Position numbers and translations under genes: made by a program
Source: Lachnospiraceae bacterium
Lineage (GTDB): Bacteria; Bacillota; Clostridia; Lachnospirales; Lachnospiraceae
Direction: 5' to 3'
NCBI GenBank assembly: GCA_009774145.1
Contig: VSND01000015.1
Span: 8,683 to 72,682 of the forward strand
DNA: 64,000 nt
Shown here: in pieces, positions 41,579 through 50,464 of the stretch
Layout: every line of letters begins with the position of its first letter
How positions within the stretch are numbered: the stretch's first letter is position 1
The notes under the pieces: generated by a model
Databases searched by the model: none
What the model was told of the DNA's origin: nothing
The model's input: only the letters and a program-made list of their open reading frames with translations

Positions 41579-42058
41579 TTGAAAAAGAAAGAAGAAAAGA
41601 CCAATGTGATGAGAGTCCTGGATCAGAAGAAGATCCAGTATAAAAGTTACTGTTATGCCGATTCTGGCGTCGTCAGCGGCGCCGATGTCGCCGCCGTTCT
41701 GAAGCAGAACCCGGACCAGGTGTTCAAGACTCTGGTGACGACCGGGAACTCCGGCAGCCATTACGTCTTCCTGGTTCCTGTCTGCAGAGAACTGAACCTG
41801 AAAAAAGCCGCCAGGGCAGCCTGTGAAAAAAATATCCGTATGCTTCCGTCAAAGGAACTGCTGCCCCTGACCGGCTACATCCACGGAGGCTGCTCTCCCA
41901 TCGGAATGAAAAAACAGTTTCCCACCGTCATCGACGCATCTGCAATGAGCTTTGACACCATCCTCTTCAGCGGCGGCAGGATCGGTTATCAGGTGGAGGT
42001 TTCTGTTGCAGAACTGAAAAAAGCCTTCCCCTTTCAGCTGGGGGAAATCACAGACTGA
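41579..42058 (+). CDS. ybaK: YbaK/EbsC-type Cys-tRNA(Pro) deacylase
   Basis: 159 residues from TTG 41579, which has GGAGG nine bases upstream. The family pattern is clear: VLDQKKIQYKSYCYADSGVV, SGADVAAVLKQNPDQVFKTL with the Lys after QVFKT, HYVFLVPVCRELNLKKAARA, IRMLPSKELLPLTGYIHGGC and SPIGMKKQFPTVIDASA. It removes Cys wrongly attached to tRNA-Pro. Lies divergent from the PTS operon. Confidence 0.92.
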   Translation: MKKKEEKTNVMRVLDQKKIQYKSYCYADSGVVSGADVAAVLKQNPDQVFKTLVTTGNSGSHYVFLVPVCRELNLKKAARAACEKNIRMLPSKELLPLTGYIHGGCSPIGMKKQFPTVIDASAMSFDTILFSGGRIGYQVEVSVAELKKAFPFQLGEITD

Positions 42059-42135
42059 TCCCCGCAGTAAATCCGCAAAAACCGGCATGCCGCCGGAGCA
42101 AAGAAAACATGCCCCGTGTCCAGGACGGACAGCGT

Positions 42136-42777
42136 TTATTCAAAATAAACATGCTCCTCGTGATACCGGATAAATTCGTCTCTGGAAAAATCCGGTATCT
42201 CCCCGTATTCCTCCAGCATCATTTTGAGCAGTGCAGCGGTCCTTGCCTGCGTGTTGATGCTTCTGGCCGGATTGAACTCAATATCCGTAAAATAATCATA
42301 CTGCAGAACCGTTTTCATCTCTTCCGCCGTCAATGATTCTTTTACCGCGCGGATATACAGATAATCGTAAAACGCGGATTTGGGAACCAGAGGAAAATCC
42401 TCTCCCTGATACCGAAATGCCTGCAGGGCGCCGGAACTCTGCAGCCTCTGATCCCGTTTTGCTTCTTTCGGAGACACTTCCAGCAGATCGGTATAGGGGC
42501 CGCCGTGCTTAAAGACCTTCGCACTCTGAAATATATTTTCAAGTGTATGGTCATCCAGCCGAAGATTGAACGCACTCAGCTTCACCCCAACCGGATTCCT
42601 GCTTTTGCTGCTGATCTCCAGCGGCCTCGCAGCCGGATCCGCCCGCCGGATTGCATCATGCAGACTGTCTGCGGATTTTTGTTTCTGAGATACCGCGAAT
42701 CCCGGAAACCATTCAAAGGAATAACTTTTGCCGACCACCCTTCCATGGTCCTTAAAAAATGCAGGCCTTTCTGCCAT
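42136..42777 (-). CDS. DUF6977-like protein
   Basis: 213 residues; AAGGAGGTG before the ATG. Distinctive segments are FEWFPGFAVSQKQKSADSLH, LEISSKSRNPVGVKLSAFNL, FQSAKVFKHGGPYTDLLEVS, PKEAKRDQRLQSSGALQAF and DYFTDIEFNPARSINTQARTA. These match from memory a conserved bacterial family (DUF6977) of unknown activity; the conserved polar residues suggest an enzyme. It is divergent from the DUF1963 fragment, with 90 bases between the starts. Confidence 0.68.
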   Translation of the reverse strand: MAERPAFFKDHGRVVGKSYSFEWFPGFAVSQKQKSADSLHDAIRRADPAARPLEISSKSRNPVGVKLSAFNLRLDDHTLENIFQSAKVFKHGGPYTDLLEVSPKEAKRDQRLQSSGALQAFRYQGEDFPLVPKSAFYDYLYIRAVKESLTAEEMKTVLQYDYFTDIEFNPARSINTQARTAALLKMMLEEYGEIPDFSRDEFIRYHEEHVYFE

Positions 42778-42867
42778 CCAAACACCTCCTTAAATTTCCA
42801 TTTGCATTCTGATTATAGCACAGGAAGGAATCTGCATACAACCGCTTTTACAAAGGAGAGATTTGCC

Positions 42868-43284
42868 ATGCGAACCAGAAAAATACTGACAGCAGCTGCC
42901 GCCCGTACAAAGTTACCGTCCGTCCATACCGAAGCCCTTTCCGAACCGGCTTCGTCGGATTTTGGATACGAAACGGTATGGAAAAGGATCCGGCCCTTTA
43001 TGATCCGGGCATCCGGATATGATATGGAAGGCCGGGAATCTGATACGGATGATTTTTACTGGGATTTCGGCAACTGGGGCTGCAAGATCGGCGGGCATCC
43101 GGCGCTGCGTCAGGCGGACATCCGTTCCGAATTTGATGAATACAAAAGCTATACTGCCCTGCTGTTCCAGTATGACCTGACAACAAGAGAACGGCTGGGG
43201 CTGGGCACCTTTGCTTTCTTTATCCGGCCGGAAGACCTGGCCGCCTGCCGGTTTGACCATGTACTGTTTCACTGGCACAGCTGA
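42868..43284 (+). pseudogene. YwqG/DUF1963 protein, C-terminal part
   Basis: 138 residues with a good AAAGGAGAG site. The recognisable part is NWGCKIGGHPALRQADIR, YTALLFQYDLTTRERLGLGT and FAFFIRPEDLAACRFDHVLF, equivalent to the last ~80 residues of YwqG/DUF1963 proteins, which are usually about 260 residues. The usual N-terminal half is absent and replaced by unrelated low-complexity sequence, so this is probably a truncated gene that has acquired a start. Confidence 0.6.
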
Positions 43285-43328
43285 TTCTGCGTCTGAAATA
43301 CACTTTTCGAAGGGACCGCAGAATGCGT

Positions 43329-43354
43329 ACGGACTGCCCCCGGGGGCAGTCCGT
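43329..43354. terminator. Perfect 26-bp palindrome, bidirectional terminator
   Basis: ACGGACTGCCCCC followed directly by its exact reverse complement. It lies between the convergent DUF1963 fragment and the PRD regulator gene. Very stable hairpin; T-rich sequence follows on the plus strand. Confidence 0.7.
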
Positions 43355-43358
43355 CTCT

Positions 43359-45269
43359 CTATTCCATAATCCTTTCCGTGAATTCTTCATAAGAACACCG
43401 CTCCGTCAGCCTTGCCAGTTCCTGCGGACGGCTGGAAATATCCGACACCCAGTCGAAAAAGATCTTGATCATCCGCTGATCGCCCTCATTGATGGCAAAA
43501 AGCATAACCAGCCGCACATCAAAAGCGCCCCAGCGAACCGGAGATACGAGCTGTGCCACTGCGATGGTGGATCTGCTGGCATATGCCCGGAACGCATGCG
43601 GAATCGCCAGCGCATTGGCAAAAGAGGTCGGTGTCATGCGTTCCCGTTCCAGTACGATATCCTGAAACTGCCCGTCCACAATCCCGTCTTTTTCAAGCCC
43701 GCGGCAGAGACAGCGGATCACTTCCTCCGGCGTCTGCGCATCCAGATCCGGATAATAATGCTCTTTTCGGATCAGATGCCCCATATGCGAGGTGAATTCC
43801 AGCCGGAAGCGTTTCTTGTCCAGGCGGTTCAGCGCCTGCAGAATATTTGCCTCCGTCTCCGAATCCACAAAAAGGCTGATGGATACGGTAGAAATATCCA
43901 GCCGGTGCTCAATGGGAAAAGTCGTCAGTACCAGATCCGGTTCCAGCAGCCGGATCTCTTCTTCCTCAAAATAAGAACATTTCCGGACAATCTCCAGCCG
44001 TTCCCGATACAGCTCCAGAATCCGCTTTTCGCACATCTCGGAAAAGACCTGATTATGAGGCATAATCATAACCGCCCGGTATTTCCTCACAGAATTCATC
44101 CGTTCGCTGGCCGCACCCAGATGCAGGGCGATAAACCCGCTCTCCATATCTCCGATCCGAATGCCCAGCTGCTCCTCCAGATACCCGACAATGCAGACGC
44201 CCATCTCAAATACCAGCGGATATTTCTGCTTGATCTCCTCCAGGAAGATATCCTCGAGAACCACCTGATTCTTCACCCGCTCCACCAGACCATGCAGATG
44301 AATCTTCAGTCCTGCCGCCAGATCTTCATCCCCGCCAAAATCCACGCCGAACACCTCTTTCAGCCGTGTGAGCACCTCTTCCATAAGCCTGCGGGTATTC
44401 AGCCAGCGCTCCCCCAGACGAACATGGTCGCTGGCATAGTTGGACGCCCGCCGGCCCATGATCACAAGGGCAAACATGGTGATCTCCCCCTCCTGGATCT
44501 CCAGATGGAGCCGGTCCGAGATCCGCTCAAAAAAGGTCCGGGAGATCTGGTACTCAATGGTCTCTTTAAGTCCCTGCTGCTCTTCCTCCGGCTGGATATA
44601 ATGACAGGTCCGTATGCGCTCAATGCTGGTGCCGGCATGGAGAATCAGCATGGAAAACAGGGATTCATGAATGGAATAATCATACTCCTCCAGTACCTTT
44701 ACGAAGATATCCTTCACTTCGATCAGATCAAAATGCCGGTACAGATGAGCCAGACGGTTCAGATTCAGGAAATTTTCCTGTACCTCCGCCACCAGAAGTT
44801 CCCGATAGAACCTTCGTTTGCTGATCTCATCTCCCTGAAGAGAGATACACTCCCGACTGCGCACCAGCCGAAGTCCCGGATACGGCTCGATCATCTTCCG
44901 GATCCGTTTCAGATCATTCTGGATGGAAGAATCGCTGACATAGATCTGCCCCTGCAGATCGGTCAGATTCAGTTCCCGGTTTTCAAAAAGAAGTTTCTGG
45001 ATAATATAGATACAGCGGCTTCCCGGCGTCTGTGGCATCTCATGCGCCAGTACAGTCCCGGAGTCCTGCCTGACATCCGAAATCGCACGGTATCCTTTGC
45101 GGACATTGGATACGATCAGCGGGCGGTCCCCCTGCCGGTTGACCGTATCCACATCCGAACGAATTGTCCGGTCCGTCACATGGAGGCGCCCGGCCAGTTC
45201 CCGGCTGGTCATCCAGTCCTTTTTCTCTGTCAAAAGTCTGATCAGCTGCTCCTGTCTTCTGTTCAGCAT
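43359..45269 (-). CDS. PRD/EIIA transcriptional activator (MtlR/LicR-like)
   Basis: 636 residues from the ATG at 45269 (CAGGAGGT upstream). Order: HTH_11 (QLIRLLTEKKDWMTSRELAG, HVTDRTIRSDVDTVNRQG), second HTH (LQGQIYVSDSSIQNDLKRIR), PRD1 (YSIHESLFSMLILHAGTSIE), PRD2 (FEMGVCIVGYLEEQLGIRIG, ESGFIALHLGAASERMN), a IIB-like domain with no phosphocysteine in its MIMPHNQVFSEM loop, and EIIA-like C-terminus (SFANALAIPHAFRAYASRST, His in IPHAF). PTS phosphorylation of PRD and EIIA histidines would switch it on. It is the natural candidate to bind the palindromes at 41315 and 46457. Confidence 0.9.
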   Translation of the reverse strand: MLNRRQEQLIRLLTEKKDWMTSRELAGRLHVTDRTIRSDVDTVNRQGDRPLIVSNVRKGYRAISDVRQDSGTVLAHEMPQTPGSRCIYIIQKLLFENRELNLTDLQGQIYVSDSSIQNDLKRIRKMIEPYPGLRLVRSRECISLQGDEISKRRFYRELLVAEVQENFLNLNRLAHLYRHFDLIEVKDIFVKVLEEYDYSIHESLFSMLILHAGTSIERIRTCHYIQPEEEQQGLKETIEYQISRTFFERISDRLHLEIQEGEITMFALVIMGRRASNYASDHVRLGERWLNTRRLMEEVLTRLKEVFGVDFGGDEDLAAGLKIHLHGLVERVKNQVVLEDIFLEEIKQKYPLVFEMGVCIVGYLEEQLGIRIGDMESGFIALHLGAASERMNSVRKYRAVMIMPHNQVFSEMCEKRILELYRERLEIVRKCSYFEEEEIRLLEPDLVLTTFPIEHRLDISTVSISLFVDSETEANILQALNRLDKKRFRLEFTSHMGHLIRKEHYYPDLDAQTPEEVIRCLCRGLEKDGIVDGQFQDIVLERERMTPTSFANALAIPHAFRAYASRSTIAVAQLVSPVRWGAFDVRLVMLFAINEGDQRMIKIFFDWVSDISSRPQELARLTERCSYEEFTERIME

Positions 45270-45300
45270 AACTACCTCCTGCAGTATGTTCCGCCGGTCA

Positions 45301-46385
45301 TCACCCGCACACGGTAAATGCAAACGGCTTCCACGGAGCCGCATAGTCCAGAAGGACCTGTTCATACTCCGGCAGGCGGCCGATGACATTTTTCCGCCCG
45401 TCGTTGGGCATGTCTTTTAATACAATATGCAGTTCGCCTTTATACCGGGAATATCTGTCGTTCAGGATCACCACGTCTCCCCGCACCAGATTTCTGGTAT
45501 TTTCCGGCGGAATCGAATCCTCGGCAAAAACTGTACGGGGCCAGGTGGAACGAAGCATATAGTCGCTCATATCTCCTCTGACCACATGTCCCTTTGAAAA
45601 ATCAAGAACCGCCTGTTCCGTCTTCGTCAGTTTCTTTTCCAGACAAAGCCCAAAGGTCAGCACCGACGGATTGATGCCTGCGCATGCTTTCATCTCCTCC
45701 TCCGACGCATATGCATTGGCGATCAGAATATCGTCCACATTTCCCATGGCAAACAGATGACGGACCTGAAAATCCACCGGAAGCCCCCGGTGCATCTCCA
45801 GTGTGCACAGGCCCTCATTGACCGGCCAGGGACCATATGCGCCTTTTGCCCTGCTGGACACAAAGGCTGCCACCGTAAGCCCATGCTTTTTGATAAATTC
45901 GTTGCAGCGGCCAAAATGCGACAGACCAAGTCCCGTATATTTCTGCGGATAGAAATTATGGCATGCCACGATTTTCTTCCGGTCCGGATGGTGCGTCATA
46001 ACGTCCTCAATATACCCCATCTCTGTGCTGGCATTCAGCTCAATCTTCAGTCCCTGCCGATTATAGGTCATGGCGCTGGTCTGCGCGCCGTTAAAGCCCT
46101 CATCCAGGCGGATTCCGTCCGCATGCATTTCCGCTTGTCATAAGAGATTCCCAGCCGCTCAAATACCGCCGGACTTACATCCAGCATGACTTCCATCCCT
46201 TCTTCATGCGCCGCATCCAGGCGGATCCGAAAATCGCGGATCACTTCCTCCTTCGCACGGTTCCCCACGCTCAACAGACAGGCGAACACACGTTCGAATC
46301 CATACTTTCCTGCCATACGGATATACGCCACATCCTGCTTTGGCGTTGAATGTTCCGGATAAATCGAAAAACCCAGTCTTGCCAT
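45301..46385 (-). pseudogene. DUF871 (MupG-like) gene with a frameshift
   Basis: Two frames cover one DUF871 protein of about 360 residues. The first (ATG 46385) reads RLGFSIYPEHSTPKQDVAYI, ERVFACLLSVGNR, VMLDVSPAVFERLGISYDK; the second resumes with HADGIRLDEGFNGAQTSAMT, KIELNASTEMGYIEDVMTHH, ACHNFYPQKYTGLGLSHFGR and a C-terminal domain (YMLRSTWPRTVFAEDSIPPE). The break is at about 46125-46140, where some 7-9 expected residues are also lost. MupG splits MurNAc-6-phosphate-GlcNAc; gut Firmicutes carry many paralogues of unknown substrate. It heads the PRD regulator transcript. A sequencing error is possible. Confidence 0.8.
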
Positions 46386-46413
46386 ACGCTTTTCCCTTCT
46401 TTCTTTTATGATA

Positions 46414-46475
46414 ATTCTATCATATCCCGGATGGAAGCACAAAAAAGACAAAGGTATTTCCTAACTGTTAGGAAA
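46414..46475 (-). promoter_or_regulatory. Activator site and promoter of the DUF871-PRD operon
   Basis: TTTCCTAAC-T-GTTAGGAAA (46457-46475) has perfect 9-base arms. On the minus strand it lies 14 bases above TTGTGC (46437-46442), with a 17-base spacer to TAGAAT (46414-46419). Same sequence and same relative position as the site at 41315-41335. Confidence 0.8.
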
Positions 46476-46648
46476 ACTTTCGTCCATCTGCACAACTTTC
46501 ATTCCTGTCCCGAAGAAAATAACATCCTTTTATCCAAACAGAAAGACCGCCCTGCTTTCCAATTGTATTTCTCATAAAAATATTTTATAATCAGAAAGAC
46601 CAGGCCGCATAAACCGCCCGGTAAAAAGATGAAAGGAATCATGATTTT

Positions 46649-47032
46649 ATGAAAGAAAGCAAGATCGAAAAACAGCAGCGAAAACTTCTGGAACTGGGCG
46701 TAATGGAAAAGGAAGATACCCTTATTGATTTTTTCCAGGCAAGCTATGTGGAACGCCTGATTGGAAAATTTGGTTCCTGGAAACAGGGATGGGCCTATTT
46801 TACAGAGAGGCGGCTGATTGTCTTTACCGGGCTTCTGGAAGATAACCTGATCATCCCCTACGACCGGATCCGGGGACTTGGGAAATGCTCCCAGAGCCTG
46901 CTGCCCATAGGCATTGAGATCACTTATGAACATCCGGAAACCGGGAAGATGGTCAGTGACAAAATCTCCATGATGAAGCGGGACAAATGGCTGAAATTTC
47001 TGTCGGAAAAATCCGGCGTGTCTGTTTCCTGA
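46649..47032 (+). CDS. PH-domain-like (GRAM/YokE type) protein
   Basis: 127 residues; AAAGGAAT site. After a short helix (ESKIEKQQRKLLELGVMEK) comes a bacterial PH-like fold: GSWKQGWAYFTERRLIVFTG, LIIPYDRIRGLGKCSQSLLP and IGIEITYEHPETGKMV. Such domains are frequent in Firmicutes and function is unknown. It is the only plus-strand gene between the DUF871 gene and the glucose-type PTS gene. Confidence 0.75.
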   Translation: MKESKIEKQQRKLLELGVMEKEDTLIDFFQASYVERLIGKFGSWKQGWAYFTERRLIVFTGLLEDNLIIPYDRIRGLGKCSQSLLPIGIEITYEHPETGKMVSDKISMMKRDKWLKFLSEKSGVSVS

Positions 47033-47055
47033 ACCCGGCCTCAAATGCCGTTTAT

Positions 47056-47133
47056 GCGGCGGGCGATCCTTTTTTCGGCTTTGCCGGTCATTAAGCGGCA
47101 GGCGATCCTTCTTTCGGCTTTGCCAGCCGTTAA
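47056..47133. repeat. Two tandem 39-bp repeats
   Basis: Units begin GCGGCGGGCGATCCT and GCGGCAGGCGATCCT and each ends at a TTAA. They differ at about five positions. They lie in the gap between convergent genes. Confidence 0.75.
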
Positions 47134-47186
47134 AAAATCCCGCAGATGCAGGCCATGTGTCAAACAGCACCGGCGCACTGCGGGAT
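47132..47186 (-). terminator. Terminator of the glucose-family PTS gene
   Basis: On the minus strand ATCCCGCAG and CTGCGGGAT form the outer stem around a ~32-base structured loop, followed by TTTTTT. Confidence 0.75.
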
Positions 47187-47198
47187 CTCATTCGATTC

Positions 47199-48806
47199 CT
47201 AATCCATATTCAGAAGATCCTTTACTTTCGTGGTGATTCCCTGTACCTGAATCCCGTAGATGATCTGCACGGATCCTTTCACGTGAACCACTCCGCGGGC
47301 TTCCAGATGTTCCCTCCAGGCTTCATCCGGAGCCATCAGGCTCTCATCTTTCAGGCTGACCCGGAGTCTGGTGGCACAGCAGGTGACATTCAGAATATTA
47401 TCTGCGCCGCCCAGAGCTTTGATGATCCGCTCTTCCAGAGATTCTCCTTCTTTCTCTCCATCTCGAAAAGCCCCTCCGCTCTGACGGATCTCGTTGTATT
47501 CCTTTTTGCTCATCAGCCGAATCTCGCTGTCTTCCCTTCCCGGTGTCTTCAGGTTAAACTTCTCGATCATAAACCGAAACACAGAATAGTAAATCACAAA
47601 GGTCAGAGGAAGCAGCCAGACTGCCGCCATCGCATGAACCTTCCATGGCTGAAACAGATTCGGTATCATAAAGAACAGAGCCGTTCCGTTAATGGAGATC
47701 TGAAAAATCTCGGCCAGTACATAGCAGAGACCGCACAGGGGCGCATATACCAGCCAGTAAAGCGCCGGGGCCACAAACAGAAAGGTGTATTCGATGGGCT
47801 CCGAGACTCCCACCATGGCCAGGGTAAATACAGCGGGAACAAGCAGCGCCGCCACTTTCTTACGGTTTTCCTTCTTCGCACACCGGTACATGGCGCATGC
47901 TGCTCCCGGAAGGCCGGCCAGCTGAAACAGAAGACGCCCGTTGGTAAAGTTGCGCACCAGATATCCGGTGGCTGCAGGGCTTGCCGCCTGTCCATTGATG
48001 ATGTTTCGCACCCCTTCGTACAGGACTCCGTCAATGATCATCGTTCCGCCCACGGAGGAATACTCGATGGGAAAGGCAATCAGATGATGAATCCCAAGCG
48101 GAAGCAGCGCTTTGTCCAGCATACCGAACACAAATGTTCCGAGCAGTCCGCTCTGCCCGATCAACCGGGTGATTCCCTGCAGGATACCCGCGATAAACGG
48201 CCAGATATAATAAGCCGCAATGGCTGCCGGTATCGATATGAGCGCCACCATAATCACAACAAATTTCGTCCCTTCAAAAAAGGCAAACATGGCAGGAAGC
48301 CGGGTATCGACAAAATGATTGTGCACTGCCGCCGCCAGAAGCCCGCAGAGGATGCCGGAAAAGATCCCCATATCATAGGTGAAAAATCCAAGTGCGCTGG
48401 TCCAGAGCGCGTTAACATTCAGCGCAGCCTGTTCGGTAAGACCGTTGGCGGTCAGCGCCTCCACGGATACCGTCTCCTGCGTCCAGCCGGACAGTGAAGC
48501 CCAGTTTCCGATGCCACTGGCAAAGCAGCAGTACAGAATCAGTCCGGCAAATGCCGCCCAGCCCTTTTCTTTCTTCGCCAGTGAAAATGCAATGGCGACC
48601 GCAAACCAGAGCTGAAGATTTCTCATGAACATAAATCCCAGATTGGTGATCATGGAAAACAGTCTGTAGAGCAGCGTCCCTTCCGAAAGAATGTAATTGG
48701 TGAACGCGCTTCCGATTCCAACAAAAAAGCCGACCAGTACCAGCAGGATCACCGGAACCATCATGGCACCGGCAAATGTCTGAATCTTTGCCTGAAGATT
48801 TTTCAT
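47199..48806 (-). CDS. PTS EIICB, glucose/maltose/GlcNAc family
   Basis: 535 residues from the ATG at 48806 (AAAAGGGGG upstream). EIIC with about ten hydrophobic segments: KIQTFAGAMMVPVILLVLVG, DKALLPLGIHHLIAFPIEYS, and the active region VGVSEPIEYTFLFVAPALY. The C-terminal EIIB domain has NILNVTCCATRLRVSLKD with the phosphorylated Cys. No EIIA domain is attached, so a IIA from elsewhere is needed. The long loop between YSSVGG and YLVRNF is like maltose-type IIC. Likely substrate class: a glucosamine- or maltose-like disaccharide. Confidence 0.9.
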   Translation of the reverse strand: MKNLQAKIQTFAGAMMVPVILLVLVGFFVGIGSAFTNYILSEGTLLYRLFSMITNLGFMFMRNLQLWFAVAIAFSLAKKEKGWAAFAGLILYCCFASGIGNWASLSGWTQETVSVEALTANGLTEQAALNVNALWTSALGFFTYDMGIFSGILCGLLAAAVHNHFVDTRLPAMFAFFEGTKFVVIMVALISIPAAIAAYYIWPFIAGILQGITRLIGQSGLLGTFVFGMLDKALLPLGIHHLIAFPIEYSSVGGTMIIDGVLYEGVRNIINGQAASPAATGYLVRNFTNGRLLFQLAGLPGAACAMYRCAKKENRKKVAALLVPAVFTLAMVGVSEPIEYTFLFVAPALYWLVYAPLCGLCYVLAEIFQISINGTALFFMIPNLFQPWKVHAMAAVWLLPLTFVIYYSVFRFMIEKFNLKTPGREDSEIRLMSKKEYNEIRQSGGAFRDGEKEGESLEERIIKALGGADNILNVTCCATRLRVSLKDESLMAPDEAWREHLEARGVVHVKGSVQIIYGIQVQGITTKVKDLLNMD

Positions 48807-48912
48807 AGCAGTTTCCCCCTTTTCTTCATTCTGCCCCATCTTAGCACGGGAGAATTCTTTGTTCCACCTGCCAATCCCTATGACTTTTTCCCCAATATTG
48901 TGGCAAAAGCTA

Positions 48913-50262
48913 TCATTTTTCCACTGTCAGATTCCACAGCGCCCTGCAGTAGATCTCCATGGCCCTGCAAAGAGACCCAAGAGACATACATTCGTTCGGC
49001 ATATGAGGATTTGTCACCTCATGTTCGAATGCGGCTCCAAAAGCCACTCCCTGATGAAGCACCCGGGCATAGGAAGCGCCGCCCTTTGTCAGTACCGACG
49101 CTTTCTCTTTGGTCACTTTTTCAAAGGCATCCTTCAGACCGGTCACCAGTTCACTTCCTTCCGGCACATACAGAAGTCTTTTTTCCTCCTCCACCTGCCA
49201 CGTAAAACCGTAGATTTCGGACCATTTCCGCGCCCATTTTCGAATATGCTCCGAATCGGTGGAACGGGGATATCGAATATCCACATACAGATGAATCCCG
49301 TCCGATGTCATACAGACTCCGGTGGGACAGACGGATGTACACCCCATCTGCTCATCCCAGGCATAAAGTCCGCTCTTTCTGCCCCAGAAATCATCCGTCA
49401 GGCAGTCCTTCAGAAAACGGATCAGCCTGTCCGTCTCCGGCCGGATCATGGAATACTCTGAAAAGTATGCCGCAAATTTCCACAATGCATTCTCTCCCTT
49501 TTGAGGATTTCTTGACAGCGCTTCCCTTCCGGTAAACGTCATGGTCCTGTGTGCGCCATGAACTTCATATTCTGCTTCCAGGCAGGCACACACGTAATTC
49601 CGGAGCGTCCGGCAGCGAAGTTCCGTTAAACGGCAGGTACCGCTGCCGTCCTTTGGTCCCTTCGGAAAATACAGATCAAACTTCAGGATCCCCTTCTCTG
49701 CATTTACCACCGGAAAGTTTCCGTCCGGGGAAAATCCCATAACCGGCTGGGGATTTCTGGAAAAATAGTGCTCCATGCATTCCCACGTGGTCTCCTCCGC
49801 TCCACCGGCAATCACCCGGATACTTCTTTTCAGAGGAATCCTCAGATCCTTCAGAATCCGCAGTGCATACAGCGCTGCCAGCAAAGGCCCCTTGTCGTCA
49901 CTTACCCCTCTTCCATACAGCATTCCCTCCCGTGTCCGGTGCAGTTCAAAAGGCGGCGTCTTCCACTGACCGGGATACCGGATATCCACCACATCCAGAT
50001 GGCCCAGCACGCCCACGTATTCCTCCTGTTCTCCGTATAACAGATGACAGGCATAACCGTCGAAATCTGCCGCCGGAAACCCGAAGCGCTCTCCGATCTC
50101 CAGAAAGCAGTCAAACGCCTCCCGGATTCCTTTTCCGAAGGGCGTGCCCGGGCACACAGCTGCAGAATCCCGCACAGAGCGGATCCGGACCAGCCGCTTC
50201 AGGTCTTCCACGTATTCTTCTTCATATTCCTGTATTTTCTTTTTTATCTGAAATTCTGACAT
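48913..50262 (-). CDS. Sapep/PepV-family M20 dipeptidase
   Basis: 449 residues. Metal and catalytic motifs: VGVLGHLDVVDIRYPGQW, LYGRGVSDDKGPLLAAL, VIAGGAEETTWECMEHYF and, near the end, TKGGASYARVLHQGVAFGA. Normal family length with lid domain, unlike the shorter paralogue at 36439. The start has a modest site (GGGGAAGGAC). Divergent from the PRD regulator at 50465 and downstream of nothing obvious, but oriented with the PTS gene that follows, 106 bases away. Confidence 0.88.
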   Translation of the reverse strand: MSEFQIKKKIQEYEEEYVEDLKRLVRIRSVRDSAAVCPGTPFGKGIREAFDCFLEIGERFGFPAADFDGYACHLLYGEQEEYVGVLGHLDVVDIRYPGQWKTPPFELHRTREGMLYGRGVSDDKGPLLAALYALRILKDLRIPLKRSIRVIAGGAEETTWECMEHYFSRNPQPVMGFSPDGNFPVVNAEKGILKFDLYFPKGPKDGSGTCRLTELRCRTLRNYVCACLEAEYEVHGAHRTMTFTGREALSRNPQKGENALWKFAAYFSEYSMIRPETDRLIRFLKDCLTDDFWGRKSGLYAWDEQMGCTSVCPTGVCMTSDGIHLYVDIRYPRSTDSEHIRKWARKWSEIYGFTWQVEEEKRLLYVPEGSELVTGLKDAFEKVTKEKASVLTKGGASYARVLHQGVAFGAAFEHEVTNPHMPNECMSLGSLCRAMEIYCRALWNLTVEK

Positions 50263-50464
50263 TTTCAGTCCTTCCCCTGTCTGCAGATACCACTATTCTA
50301 CTTCCGCACAGCACATCTGTCCCGCATTGAAACGGTATTTTCTTTTCCACATTCATCTGGTACTTTCTTAACATCCCTCCTTTGTTTTCCAGTTTCATCA
50401 TCTTGACAAATACGGTTTTATCTTTCATGCTGAAATGCAGAGAACCAGAAAGGAGCAAAACCCT

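Noticed and set aside
43323..45317. 664-codon plus-strand open frame opposite the PRD regulator
   Set aside because: Antisense shadow of a fully recognisable regulator; no start signals or domains.
47045..47236. Small plus-strand frame over the 39-bp repeats
   Set aside because: Created by the tandem repeat and terminator; repeated ILFSALP-like residues only mirror the DNA repeat.
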